A program made the position numbers and the translations under genes. Below the pieces are notes generated by a model that was not told where the DNA came from, made no database searches, and worked only from the letters and a program-made list of their open reading frames with translations. Shown here one piece after another: positions 17,986 to 26,717 of a stretch of DNA of 64,000 bases (positions are counted from its first letter, which is position 1; each line of letters starts with the position of its first letter). The DNA comes from Bacillus sp. EAC (lineage in GTDB: Bacteria; Bacillota; Bacilli; Bacillales; Bacillaceae_G), in contig NZ_NCSY01000003.1 of assembly GCF_002156875.1 (NCBI RefSeq), forward strand, positions 186,001-250,000, read 5' to 3'.

Positions 17986-19485
17986 TTACCTTCTAAATTC
18001 AGACAACTGACTATTTAGTTCCTTCGTCTGTGTGTACACCTGTTTATATATTTCAAAAAGCTTTTTATATTTTTCTACATTTTCTTTTATTGGCTTAAAT
18101 GCTTTAACTGGCTTGATGAATTTCTCTCCACAAGCTTCTAGTGTTCCAAACCAACCACTTCCGTAAGCTGCTAACATTGAAGCTCCCATACCAGGACCCT
18201 GTTCGCTTGAAAGCTTAATAATGTCTGCATTGAAAATATCAGCTTGCATTTGAAGCCAAACAGGATTTTTTGCTCCTCCACCAATCGAAATAATCGAATT
18301 AATCTTTTTGCCATTTTGTCGGAAGATTTCAATTGATTCATTTAATGAAAATGTTATTCCTTCCATAACAGCTCGTGCAAAATCACTTCTTTTGTGAGCT
18401 GCGTCCATTCCAATAAAACTACCTCTGATCGTCGAATCTGCGTGAGGAGTTCTTTCACCTACTAAGTAAGGCGTAAATATCAAACCATTTGAACCAACTG
18501 AAACCTGCTCAACGTCCTTTAATAACTGTTCAAATTTTTCATTTTCAGCAAATGTATCTTTAAACCAACTTAAAGAATATCCTGCTGCAAGAGTCACACC
18601 CATAGAGTAAAATGCATCTTTTTTACCATGATTAAAATAGTGGACTTTTCCCTTAAAATCCTGATTACCATGTTCTTCGTATGATAGCACTACACCAGAA
18701 GTACCGATGCTACATAGCGTATACCCTTCTGATAAAATACCTGAGCCAATTGCTCCACACGCGTTATCCGCACCACCTGCGAACACCTTAAGTTCTTGAC
18801 TAAGACCGGTCATTTTAACAATTTCAGCTGTAATAGTCCCAACACATTCGTGAGATTCAACTAAAGGCGGACAAAGTTCCAATCGGATAGTAAACTTTTC
18901 GCAAATTTCCTCACTCCACTGCTTTTCTTTTACATTTAAAAGTAAGGTTCCTGCTGCATCTGAGTACTCGCTTTGGACCTTTCCTGTCAGACGAAAGCGA
19001 AGATAATCTTTTGGTAGTAAGAATACAGATGCTTTTGCAAATATTTCAGGTTCAAATTCCTTCACCCACAAAAGCTTTGGTAAAGTAAATCCTTCAAGTG
19101 CTGGATTTTTAGTTATTTCAAGTAATTGATTTTTGCCTACTTTTTCATAGATTTCTTCACATTGCATTGTTGTTCTAGTATCATTCCATAGGATTGCATT
19201 TCGAAGAATATTATTTTCTTTATCCAGTAATACTAGGCCATGCATTTGACCAGAGAAGCTTATTCCTTCAATATCAGTCACATCTCCATCAAATCCGCTA
19301 ACTAATTCAGCAAGGCCATCAATTGTTTTTTCTACCCATTCTTCAGGATTTTGCTCACTGTATCCAGATTTTTCTTGAATAAGAGGATAAGAACGGGATA
19401 TCTCATTACATACTTCCCCACTCTTATTTACTAATAAAATTTTTACTGCACTAGTTCCTAAATCAACACCAATTACATATTTCAT
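17986..19485 (-). CDS. xylB: Xylulokinase
   Basis: 499 residues of the FGGY kinase family, phosphorylating D-xylulose to feed the pentose phosphate pathway. Visible are the N-terminal phosphate loop VIGVDLGTSAVKILLVN, the sugar-binding SFSGQMHGLVLLD (the MHG of xylulokinases) and the second ATP loop ISIGGGAKNPVWLQM. The start chosen is the ATG at 19485 (MKYVIGVDLG) behind AAAGGATG. It lies downstream of xylA, separated by about 100 nt holding a hairpin. Confidence 0.95.
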   Translation of the reverse strand: MKYVIGVDLGTSAVKILLVNKSGEVCNEISRSYPLIQEKSGYSEQNPEEWVEKTIDGLAELVSGFDGDVTDIEGISFSGQMHGLVLLDKENNILRNAILWNDTRTTMQCEEIYEKVGKNQLLEITKNPALEGFTLPKLLWVKEFEPEIFAKASVFLLPKDYLRFRLTGKVQSEYSDAAGTLLLNVKEKQWSEEICEKFTIRLELCPPLVESHECVGTITAEIVKMTGLSQELKVFAGGADNACGAIGSGILSEGYTLCSIGTSGVVLSYEEHGNQDFKGKVHYFNHGKKDAFYSMGVTLAAGYSLSWFKDTFAENEKFEQLLKDVEQVSVGSNGLIFTPYLVGERTPHADSTIRGSFIGMDAAHKRSDFARAVMEGITFSLNESIEIFRQNGKKINSIISIGGGAKNPVWLQMQADIFNADIIKLSSEQGPGMGASMLAAYGSGWFGTLEACGEKFIKPVKAFKPIKENVEKYKKLFEIYKQVYTQTKELNSQLSEFRR

Positions 19486-19528
19486 CAAATCATCCTTTTG
19501 TTGTTTTTGAAGGCACAGATGAGAAAAA

Positions 19529-19558
19529 TGTGCTGGAACCACTCACTTTCCCAGCACA
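19529..19558 (-). terminator. Intra-operon terminator-like hairpin between xylA and xylB
   Basis: TGTGCTGG (19529-19536) pairs with CCAGCACA (19551-19558). On the minus strand a TTTTT tract follows. It could partly terminate after xylA and lower xylB and xynB expression, or protect the xylA message. Confidence 0.6.
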
Positions 19559-19585
19559 CATTTTTATATAAGACTTGTCTTTTAT

Positions 19586-20920
19586 TTATACAGTCGCGAA
19601 TTCAGCAATTGCTTCTAATAAATATTGGTTTAATATTGACTTTAAACGCTCTTCTCTACCAGATTTATTTTGAATGTCACCTAAACCTAGTGCATAGGCT
19701 TCAAGACTATGGAAATTTGCTTTATTCTCAACAATTTCTTTACCGATACCAAAAGTAAAGCTGTTATAGCGATCTTCAATAAAGCTTTCAAACACTTTAT
19801 CTTCAATTAGTTTATTTGCCACTAAAGTTCCAATTGCAAAACTATCCATTCCTGCAATGTGTGCATGGAACAAGTCTTCTACGTCAAATGACCCTCTTCT
19901 TACTTTTGCATCAAAGTTTAATCCGCCTTTGCCTAGTCCGCCATTTTTTAAGATTTCATACATAGCTAGTGTTGTAGAGTAAAGATCTGTAGGGAATTCA
20001 TCAGTATCCCAACCAATTAACTTATCACCTTGGTTTGCATCGACAGATCCAAGCATTCCGTTAATACGTGCAACACGTAATTCATGTTCGAAAGTATGAC
20101 CAGCCAGCGTTGCATGGTTAGCCTCAATATTAAATTTAAAGTTTTTCTCTAAGCCATTAGTTTGTAAAAATGCCAATCCAGTTGCTACATCGAAGTCATA
20201 TTGATGTTTAGTTGGTTCTTTTGGTTTTGGCTCAATTAAGAATTGTCCATCGAATCCTATTTCTTTTGCATAGTCAACCGCCATATGGAAGAAACGTGCT
20301 AAATTGTCTTGTTCAAGCTTCATATCCGTATTCATTAATGTATCGTAACCCTCACGTCCACCCCAGAATACATAGTTTATTGCACCAAGCTCTTTTGCTA
20401 TTTCCAATCCTTTTTTCACTTTTGCTGCAGAATATGCGAATACATCAGCATTATTTGAAGTAGCTGCTCCGTGAACATAGCGAGGATGTGTAAACATATT
20501 AGCTGTATTCCAAAGCAATTTTGTTTTACTCGTTTTCATAGTTTCCTTAATCATGTCAACGATTATATCGAGGTCTCTGTATGTCTCACTCAATGTGTTA
20601 CCTTCTGGAGCAACATCTGAATCATGAAAACAAAAGAATGGTACGTCTAATTTTTCATAAAACTCAAAAGATGCCTCTACTCGAGCTTTAGCAAGGTCCA
20701 TGCCTGTTAGATGATTCCATGGGCGTTGCATTGTTCCTGCACCAAATGGATCGGATCCATCCGCAGTAAATGTATGCCAGTATGCAACTGAAAATCGTAA
20801 TAAGTCTTCCATTTTTTGTCCATTAACAAGTCTTTGTGGATCATAATATTTAAAAGAAAAGGCATTTTTTGATTTTGGACCTTCAAATTTAACTTTGTTA
20901 ATATTAGTAAAATAACTCAT
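19586..20920 (-). CDS. xylA: Xylose isomerase
   Basis: 444 residues, the class II xylose isomerase length. It converts D-xylose to D-xylulose. The catalytic His/Asp pair is in [13 protein letters not shown] (about residue 101), metal ligands are in [16 protein letters not shown] and [19 protein letters not shown], and the signature [17 protein letters not shown] is intact. TTTTAGGAGGAAATAAAC precedes the ATG at 20920. It lies between the epimerase-like gene and xylB. Confidence 0.97.
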   Translation of the reverse strand: MSYFTNINKVKFEGPKSKNAFSFKYYDPQRLVNGQKMEDLLRFSVAYWHTFTADGSDPFGAGTMQRPWNHLTGMDLAKARVEASFEFYEKLDVPFFCFHDSDVAPEGNTLSETYRDLDIIVDMIKETMKTSKTKLLWNTANMFTHPRYVHGAATSNNADVFAYSAAKVKKGLEIAKELGAINYVFWGGREGYDTLMNTDMKLEQDNLARFFHMAVDYAKEIGFDGQFLIEPKPKEPTKHQYDFDVATGLAFLQTNGLEKNFKFNIEANHATLAGHTFEHELRVARINGMLGSVDANQGDKLIGWDTDEFPTDLYSTTLAMYEILKNGGLGKGGLNFDAKVRRGSFDVEDLFHAHIAGMDSFAIGTLVANKLIEDKVFESFIEDRYNSFTFGIGKEIVENKANFHSLEAYALGLGDIQNKSGREERLKSILNQYLLEAIAEFATV

Positions 20921-20962
20921 GTTTATTTCCTCCTAAAATATAAGTTTTGGACTCTATTTTTT

Positions 20963-21925
20963 TCATGAAACAACAATCCATGTTCGTAAAACATTTGTGT
21001 CACCTGGTTCAATTCCTTTGAACCCTGATAATTCGACAGGCACATCTAAGTTAGGAGCATTTGTCACCCAAGTATACGGTTCAGGACAGAGAAAACCACT
21101 CTTTCCATCTTTGTTATAAACAACCCAATGCTTAAAATTGGAGTCGACCGTATAATTAATTTCAACTCCAGTCGAACCATTTCGTATTTGTGCGGTATGC
21201 AAGCCTTGATTGTCTATATTAGAAAGAAATACATCGTCTAGCTCCAAACCAACTAAGCTCATCCCTTCATTTAAATCTTGACGATATGGGATTTCTTCAA
21301 GTTCTCCCGTTGGTAAAAGTCTTTCATTAAGCTTCCAGCGTTTGTCAGCCGGTAGCTTGAACAATGATTTCTCTTCAGGGAATAAAAAGCTAGTATGGTA
21401 CCCAAAGCCAAATGGTAAAACTTCATTACTTTTATTTATAATTTCAGCCTTTTTTGAGAGTGTGTTATCGTTCAACAAATAACTCATTCTTATCATAAAA
21501 TGATGCTGAAACTGATTCATTACTTCTATGTGTTTACTCGAATCAAACTCTGTGATTATCGTAACTATTTGTTCGTTTATATCAACAACAGAGACGTCCC
21601 AATTTCTTGTATGAACAAATCCATGAATGTGATTTTGTTTATCCAACTCATTAATATCGAATTGATACGTTCTATTATCAAAGTTAAATGTTCCTTGATC
21701 AATTCGATTTGGTGGAAATAAGATTGGCGTACCAAATAGGACCGGTTTATCCCAAAATTCCTCCTTGGAGGCTGGAACTCTTAATAACTCAGTATTTGTC
21801 TGTTTCTCAACTATGGAGATCAAATTTGAACCCCATCCAGGAATAATAATAATCTCCAAATATTCGTTACCGGCTTTGATTGCAGGCTCTTCTAAAAAAG
21901 AGATCTCCTCCACATAATTATTCAT
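20963..21925 (-). CDS. Aldose 1-epimerase-family protein
   Basis: 320 residues of the galactose-mutarotase-like fold. Seen are the N-terminal GWGSNLISI strand, the mid-protein His segments HIHGFVHTRNW and GFGYHTSFLFP, and a C-terminal Glu in LCPEPYTWVTNAPN, the positions of the catalytic His pair and Glu in aldose epimerases. Within a xylose operon it probably interconverts xylose anomers for XylA. AAAGAGAGGAATTTCG precedes the ATG. It follows the DUF624 gene by 33 nt. Confidence 0.82.
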   Translation of the reverse strand: MNNYVEEISFLEEPAIKAGNEYLEIIIIPGWGSNLISIVEKQTNTELLRVPASKEEFWDKPVLFGTPILFPPNRIDQGTFNFDNRTYQFDINELDKQNHIHGFVHTRNWDVSVVDINEQIVTIITEFDSSKHIEVMNQFQHHFMIRMSYLLNDNTLSKKAEIINKSNEVLPFGFGYHTSFLFPEEKSLFKLPADKRWKLNERLLPTGELEEIPYRQDLNEGMSLVGLELDDVFLSNIDNQGLHTAQIRNGSTGVEINYTVDSNFKHWVVYNKDGKSGFLCPEPYTWVTNAPNLDVPVELSGFKGIEPGDTNVLRTWIVVS

Positions 21926-21958
21926 CGAAATTCCTCTCTTTAAATAAGTTCATATTTC

Positions 21959-22594
21959 TTAGACCTTATTTACATTACTTTGTCTTGATTCAATTCGATT
22001 AAAACTATATATTCCGCAAAACATTAGAACCCAAGCAACTGATACGATACTAAAGAAAGGCGTTAAACCTGGCTGATATAAAAGTAAAAACAGAATTGCT
22101 GCTACACTAATTAACATTAGTAACGTCATATGAAAATGGTAGATACTTAAAAAGAAAGCATTTTTTAGATATTCGATCAACTTAAATTCGTAATGGACAT
22201 AGACCGGGAAAATATAAAGTAATACCATGAGATAAACAGCAGAAATGATCAGTAACGGTACCTGCAATACTAACTGAAAAGCACCTTCGAGAGTTTGTAT
22301 GAAAAAAGCATCAAATACTAAAAAAGTTCCGCATGAAATCAAGATTAAACCAAGTCTATTAGAATTTTTGAATTCATTCAGATATACACTGAGAAATGTT
22401 TGCCAAATTGGAAAATCGGTTTCTTTCTGTATCCATTTTCGAACAATTGTAAAAAGGGCGACTGTAGCTGGGAAAATTCCGAAAATGATTAAACCTGCTA
22501 TTGAAAAAAGGAACCATAATAGATTTACATATGCAAACCTCATTATCCATTCACATACAGTAAACAACTTCCCCATTGTTTTTCCAATAAGCAT
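21959..22594 (-). CDS. DUF624 (YesL-like) membrane protein
   Basis: 211 residues with about five hydrophobic helices. A start such as GKLFTVCEWIMRFAYVNLLW and the internal LFTIVRKWIQKE are characteristic of the YesL/DUF624 family. These small membrane proteins accompany YesMN-type two-component systems and sugar ABC importers in Bacillus, but their role is not known. AAGGGAGATGG precedes the ATG. It lies between the inner permease gene and the epimerase gene. Confidence 0.8.
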   Translation of the reverse strand: MLIGKTMGKLFTVCEWIMRFAYVNLLWFLFSIAGLIIFGIFPATVALFTIVRKWIQKETDFPIWQTFLSVYLNEFKNSNRLGLILISCGTFLVFDAFFIQTLEGAFQLVLQVPLLIISAVYLMVLLYIFPVYVHYEFKLIEYLKNAFFLSIYHFHMTLLMLISVAAILFLLLYQPGLTPFFSIVSVAWVLMFCGIYSFNRIESRQSNVNKV

Positions 22595-22640
22595 TAAACC
22601 ATCTCCCTTAACTGAATCATAATAGCGTTATCCGTTACCA

Positions 22641-23540
22641 CTAGCCTTTTACGGAACCGGATGCAATTCCTTCAACAATTCGATTACTTAAAATTAAGAA
22701 CGCGATCAGGATAGGCAATATGCTAATAACAAGTGTTGCGCCGATTGCCCCCCAATCTGTTGTATATTGGCCAATAAAGTTTTGAATTCCAACTGTAAGT
22801 GTTTTAAATTTATCTGAACTAATGAACGTATTAACAAAGACAAATTCATTCCAGTTGTAAATCATGTTTATAATCGCTGCCGTGGCAATGACCGGTGATG
22901 TCATCGGCAAGGTTATCTTAAAGAAAATGTGATTAATTGATGCTCCATCCATAATAGCCGCTTCTTCCACTTCACGAGGAAGTGCCTCATAAAAACCTAT
23001 TAGAATCATAATCGTGATTGGCAAATTAAAAGCAGTGTAAGCTAAAATAACCGAAAGAGGATTATCAATTAAGTTAATTTTTGTAAAGGTACTGAATAAT
23101 GGAATTAGTGTCGAATGGACTGGAATCATTAAACCTACCATGAATAATCCCAATACAAGCTTACTCGCTTTCCAATTCATTCTTGTGATTGCAAAAGTCA
23201 CCATACTTGCCAATATAACTGTCAAAATTACTGCAACAATGGTATATGTCACACTATTAAAGAAGTACTGGCTTATGTTACCTTCTGTCCAAACCTTTGT
23301 ATAATTCTCCCATTTTGGGCTTTCTGGTAATGAAAAAGGAGACATATTGAATACTTCTTGGTTATTTTTTAGTGAAAAAAGAAACAGCCAGATAATCGGA
23401 AAAATTTGAAAAACTGCTACAATTATAAGGAAAAGATACATGAGTCCGTAAGCGCTTCGGCTAAGGAAACTATTCGTATTTTGACTAGGTTTCTTTTCGT
23501 TAAGAATATATCGAGATTCAGTAGCTCTTGCCGTATCCAC
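22641..23540 (-). CDS. Carbohydrate ABC transporter permease (MalG/LplC type)
   Basis: 299 residues with six membrane helices. The cytoplasmic EAA loop, EALPREVEEAAIMDGASINHIF, contacts the ATPase. It starts with GTG at 23540 behind AAAGGGGAAATTTAA. It is the second permease of the sugar importer and follows the first by 19 nt. No ATPase gene is present in the locus, as is common in Bacillus, where a shared MsmX-type ATPase serves many sugar importers. Confidence 0.92.
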   Translation of the reverse strand: MDTARATESRYILNEKKPSQNTNSFLSRSAYGLMYLFLIIVAVFQIFPIIWLFLFSLKNNQEVFNMSPFSLPESPKWENYTKVWTEGNISQYFFNSVTYTIVAVILTVILASMVTFAITRMNWKASKLVLGLFMVGLMIPVHSTLIPLFSTFTKINLIDNPLSVILAYTAFNLPITIMILIGFYEALPREVEEAAIMDGASINHIFFKITLPMTSPVIATAAIINMIYNWNEFVFVNTFISSDKFKTLTVGIQNFIGQYTTDWGAIGATLVISILPILIAFLILSNRIVEGIASGSVKG

Positions 23541-23559
23541 TTAAATTTCCCCTTTCCTT

Positions 23560-24435
23560 TTAATAAATGTCATCATTTGATTCTGTAAGCTTACGAATAA
23601 TCCAAGTAACAACTAGACAGATCACCAATAAGAAAAAACCAATTGCACTTGCGTAGCCAAAGTCAAAGCCTTTAAATGCTTTTTGGTACATATATGAAGC
23701 CATTACTTCACTTGCACCATTCGGACCCCCGCCGGTCATGACATAAATTAAATCAAAGTATTTAAGTGATCCAACAACAGCGAGTACAATCGTTACTTTT
23801 ACTACATTCATTATTAATGGTAATTTTATTCTCAGTGCAATTTGTAAAGGTGTTGCCCCATCAATTCTGGCAGCTTCTATTAGTGAATCTGGGATGTTTT
23901 TAAGGGCCGCATAATAAATAAGGATATAAAAACCGGCATATTGCCAAATAATTGGAATGATTATCGCGTATAAAGCTAAATTTGTTTCGGCTAACCAAGC
24001 TGGCGGGTTTTCAATCCCTATTGATATAAGAAGACTATTTAATATCCCATTCGTTGGATGATAAATTTTTAGCCATAACTGCGCGATTGCAACTGATGCA
24101 AGTAACATTGGAATGAGATAAATTTTTCTCAGCAAGTCTGCACCCTTAATTTTTCCGGCAAGTATAAATGAGATGAACAAATAGCCAATTAAACTAACTG
24201 CCGAAAATACTGCTAATAAAAAGGAGTGGAGGGCACTTTTCCAAAATAGAGGATCGTGTATTAAGTGGGAATAATTCTGTAAACCAATGAATTCCTTTTC
24301 CCCGATGCCATTCCATTTCATCAAGCCAAAATATCCCGTTTGTATTATTGGAACGTAAATCAAAGCAAGGATTAGAAAAAGAGCTGGTGCAATATAGAAG
24401 GCGATAATTTTTTTATTTGACATAAATTTATTCAT
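23560..24435 (-). CDS. Carbohydrate ABC transporter permease (MalF/UgpA type)
   Basis: 291 residues with six membrane helices and an EAA loop, KNIPDSLIEAARIDGATPLQI. Helix one starts near KKIIAFYIAPALFLILALIY. It pairs with the downstream permease to form the membrane channel of the sugar importer. AAGGAGTTGAATCGAA precedes the ATG at 24435. A terminator-like hairpin separates it from the binding-protein gene upstream. Confidence 0.92.
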   Translation of the reverse strand: MNKFMSNKKIIAFYIAPALFLILALIYVPIIQTGYFGLMKWNGIGEKEFIGLQNYSHLIHDPLFWKSALHSFLLAVFSAVSLIGYLFISFILAGKIKGADLLRKIYLIPMLLASVAIAQLWLKIYHPTNGILNSLLISIGIENPPAWLAETNLALYAIIIPIIWQYAGFYILIYYAALKNIPDSLIEAARIDGATPLQIALRIKLPLIMNVVKVTIVLAVVGSLKYFDLIYVMTGGGPNGASEVMASYMYQKAFKGFDFGYASAIGFFLLVICLVVTWIIRKLTESNDDIY

Positions 24436-24466
24436 TTCGATTCAACTCCTTCCCTCGTTTTGAAAA

Positions 24467-24503
24467 AAAAGGACATACCCGAAGTAAAGAAATATGTCCT
24501 TTT
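24467..24503 (-). terminator. Attenuating hairpin between binding-protein and permease genes
   Basis: AAAAGGACATA (24467-24477) pairs with TATGTCCTTTT (24493-24503). T-rich sequence follows on the minus strand. Partial termination here would give more binding protein than permease, the usual ratio in such operons. Confidence 0.75.
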
Positions 24504-24517
24504 AATTTTTACAGTAG

Positions 24518-25825
24518 TTATTTATCTTCAGCCTTCAATGCTTCCTCGTGCTGTTTAGCGAAATCTTTTGGCTTGACTTCGTTTCCAAATAAAGACTGAA
24601 TTAAATTTAAGTGCGTTTCTGCTACTGAAGCACTCATTTGAACATCAGCAAATAGAGTTAAGCTACTAGCATTATTTAGCTCATTTAGTACATCAATATA
24701 AAGTGGTGGTAAATTAACTTTTGAAGTGTCCACTTTTGTTGCTGGAATAACACCAGCTTTTTCGACAGATTGCTCTCCCCATTTTTCAACGAAGAATTTA
24801 ACAAAATCTTTTGCTTCTGGTTTTACTTTTGAATTCTCAGATACGAATAATCCAACTCCAGGTCCGCCAACCCAACTATTTTCATTCCCTTTTCCGCCTT
24901 CGTAAGTAGGGAATTTAAAGAAGCCTACATTGTCACGGAAATCTTTTGAAATTTCTTCATTTGTTGTAAAGTTTGGAAGCTCCCATGATCCCATTAGATA
25001 CATAGCTGCATTACCATTTAAGAATTCTGATTTTCCTTCATCGTTAGATAACCCATTAAATCCTTTATTAAATCCATTTTCCTTCACAAGGTTTTGAACC
25101 TCTTCAGCTGCTTTAACTAGTGCAGGATCCTCAAAAGAACCTGTACGATTAATTGCTTTATTTAAAACATCTGAACCACCGATTCTGTCAGCTAAGTACA
25201 TATACCATAATGAACCAGTCCAACGATCCTTGTTTCCTAAAGCAATTGGTGCAACTCCATTTTTAGCCAGCGTTTTTACAACATTTTGAAATTCACTATA
25301 CGTTTTTGGTACTTCAAGATTATATTTATCAAAAATTGATTTATTGTAGTAAATTGGAGCAATGTTCAATTCTAGTGGTAATCCATATGTTTTACCGTCT
25401 ATAGCGTAGGCTTCTGTTGTTCCACTTACAAATGTGTCCTTTAGACCATCATTTAACACATCATCTAAATCTGCAAAAAGTCCGCCTTTTACAAAGGGAG
25501 ACATATATCCAGCTGCCCATGTAAAGCCAACATCAGGGAGTTCGTTAGAAGAAGAAAGAACTTTAATTTTGTTCTTGTATTGCTCATTTTCAAGAACCTC
25601 TACCTCAATTTTTACATCCTTGTGTTCTGATTCGTATTGCTTAATAATGTCAGTTACAATTAAGTTTTGTTGCTTAGAACTTCCTGCTGGCCAAAGGTGC
25701 ATAAATTTAACCACTTTCTTGGAACCGCTTTCAGTTCCGGCCTTATCAGAACTTCCACAGCCAGTTAAAGCAGCCATCAGTACAAGAACAAGTGCTAGCA
25801 TTAATAAATACGCTCTTTTAAACAT
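24518..25825 (-). CDS. Sugar ABC transporter substrate-binding lipoprotein
   Basis: 435 residues. A lipoprotein signal peptide ends in the lipobox LTGC (residues 20-23). The mature part is a family 1 solute-binding protein (FMHLWPAGSSKQQNLIV start, ELNIAPIYYNKSIFDKYNL, GKSEFLNGNAAMYLMGSWE). It captures the sugar outside the membrane. The xylA/xylB/xynB context suggests xylose or short xylo-oligosaccharides, but specificity cannot be read directly. AATGGGGGTTTGAC precedes the ATG. It is the first gene after the regulator pair, behind a terminator. Confidence 0.92.
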   Translation of the reverse strand: MFKRAYLLMLALVLVLMAALTGCGSSDKAGTESGSKKVVKFMHLWPAGSSKQQNLIVTDIIKQYESEHKDVKIEVEVLENEQYKNKIKVLSSSNELPDVGFTWAAGYMSPFVKGGLFADLDDVLNDGLKDTFVSGTTEAYAIDGKTYGLPLELNIAPIYYNKSIFDKYNLEVPKTYSEFQNVVKTLAKNGVAPIALGNKDRWTGSLWYMYLADRIGGSDVLNKAINRTGSFEDPALVKAAEEVQNLVKENGFNKGFNGLSNDEGKSEFLNGNAAMYLMGSWELPNFTTNEEISKDFRDNVGFFKFPTYEGGKGNENSWVGGPGVGLFVSENSKVKPEAKDFVKFFVEKWGEQSVEKAGVIPATKVDTSKVNLPPLYIDVLNELNNASSLTLFADVQMSASVAETHLNLIQSLFGNEVKPKDFAKQHEEALKAEDK

Positions 25826-25876
25826 GTCAAACCCCCATTATTTGAATTTTCAATACAATTAAATTCTAGCATTAAT

Positions 25877-25901
25877 AAAAAACCGCGGTAAGGTAACCGC
25901 G
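25877..25901 (-). terminator. Intrinsic terminator after the regulator gene
   Basis: CGCGGT (25884-25889) pairs with ACCGCG (25896-25901), followed on the minus strand by GTTTTTTA. The transporter promoter must lie in the remaining ~50 bp or overlap this stem; I see only a TAGAAT -10-like element at about 25863-25868. Confidence 0.75.
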
Positions 25902-25917
25902 ATTGGGGAAAATTCCA

Positions 25918-26715
25918 TTATTTTTGGATTAGTGTTTCATCAAGCTCTGATGTTTTTCTAAATTTACTAGGAGTAATACCCTCGTAATTTTTAAAGATTT
26001 TAATAAAATATTTTGCTGTTTGATATCCCACTTCTTGGGCAATTTCCTCGATTTGTAAATCTGTTGTTAATAATCTATTTTTAGCAATTTGCAGTCTTTT
26101 TCTAGTTAAATATTCACTAAAATTTAATCCAATTTGCTCTTTAAATAACACACTAAAATAGCTTGCATTTAAATGGACTGCATCTGCAACTTCTTTTAAA
26201 GAAATCTGACTGCCAAGATTTTGATTAATAAATTTTTTTGCTTCTTTGATTGGATTTGATTGACTAAGTTTACTGTCTATTTTAAGTAACGTTTGATCGG
26301 TGACCTTTTCCATATACTCTATACGTTCAATATTTGCTTCCTTTTCTAAAGCTTGCTCAACGGCTTCAATTAGCTTTTGTTTGCTTACTGGTTTTAAGAG
26401 ATAATTTACGACACCTAGGCGAATGGCTTCCCTAGCATATTCAAAATCCGGGTGTCCTGAAATAATGATGGAAACGAATTTATGTCCCTTACTCTTAAGC
26501 TTTTCTAAGAGCTTCAGGCCGTCCATTTCAGGCATACAAATATCAGTAATTAATAAATGGACTTTTGTTTTACTGATTTTCTCGAATGTCTCTTGACCAT
26601 TTGCAGCACTAAGGATTTCAAATTTACCATTAGACCATTTTTCTAATGTGTTTTTTAGCCCTTGTCTCGTTATTTGCTCATCATCAACAATAAGAATCGT
26701 CTTTGTATCCTCCAT
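25918..26715 (-). CDS. AraC-type response regulator, YesN-like
   Basis: 265 residues: a receiver domain with phospho-acceptor Asp in LLITDICMPEMDG (near residue 57), a linker, and a C-terminal AraC-type double helix-turn-helix (NASYFSVLFKEQIG and EIAQEVGYQTAKYFIKIF). At 265 residues it lacks the long middle domain of some YesN proteins. It starts 2 nt after the kinase stop. It probably activates the adjacent sugar importer and xyl genes when the kinase senses sugar outside. Confidence 0.9.
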   Translation of the reverse strand: MEDTKTILIVDDEQITRQGLKNTLEKWSNGKFEILSAANGQETFEKISKTKVHLLITDICMPEMDGLKLLEKLKSKGHKFVSIIISGHPDFEYAREAIRLGVVNYLLKPVSKQKLIEAVEQALEKEANIERIEYMEKVTDQTLLKIDSKLSQSNPIKEAKKFINQNLGSQISLKEVADAVHLNASYFSVLFKEQIGLNFSEYLTRKRLQIAKNRLLTTDLQIEEIAQEVGYQTAKYFIKIFKNYEGITPSKFRKTSELDETLIQK

Positions 26716-26717
26716 TT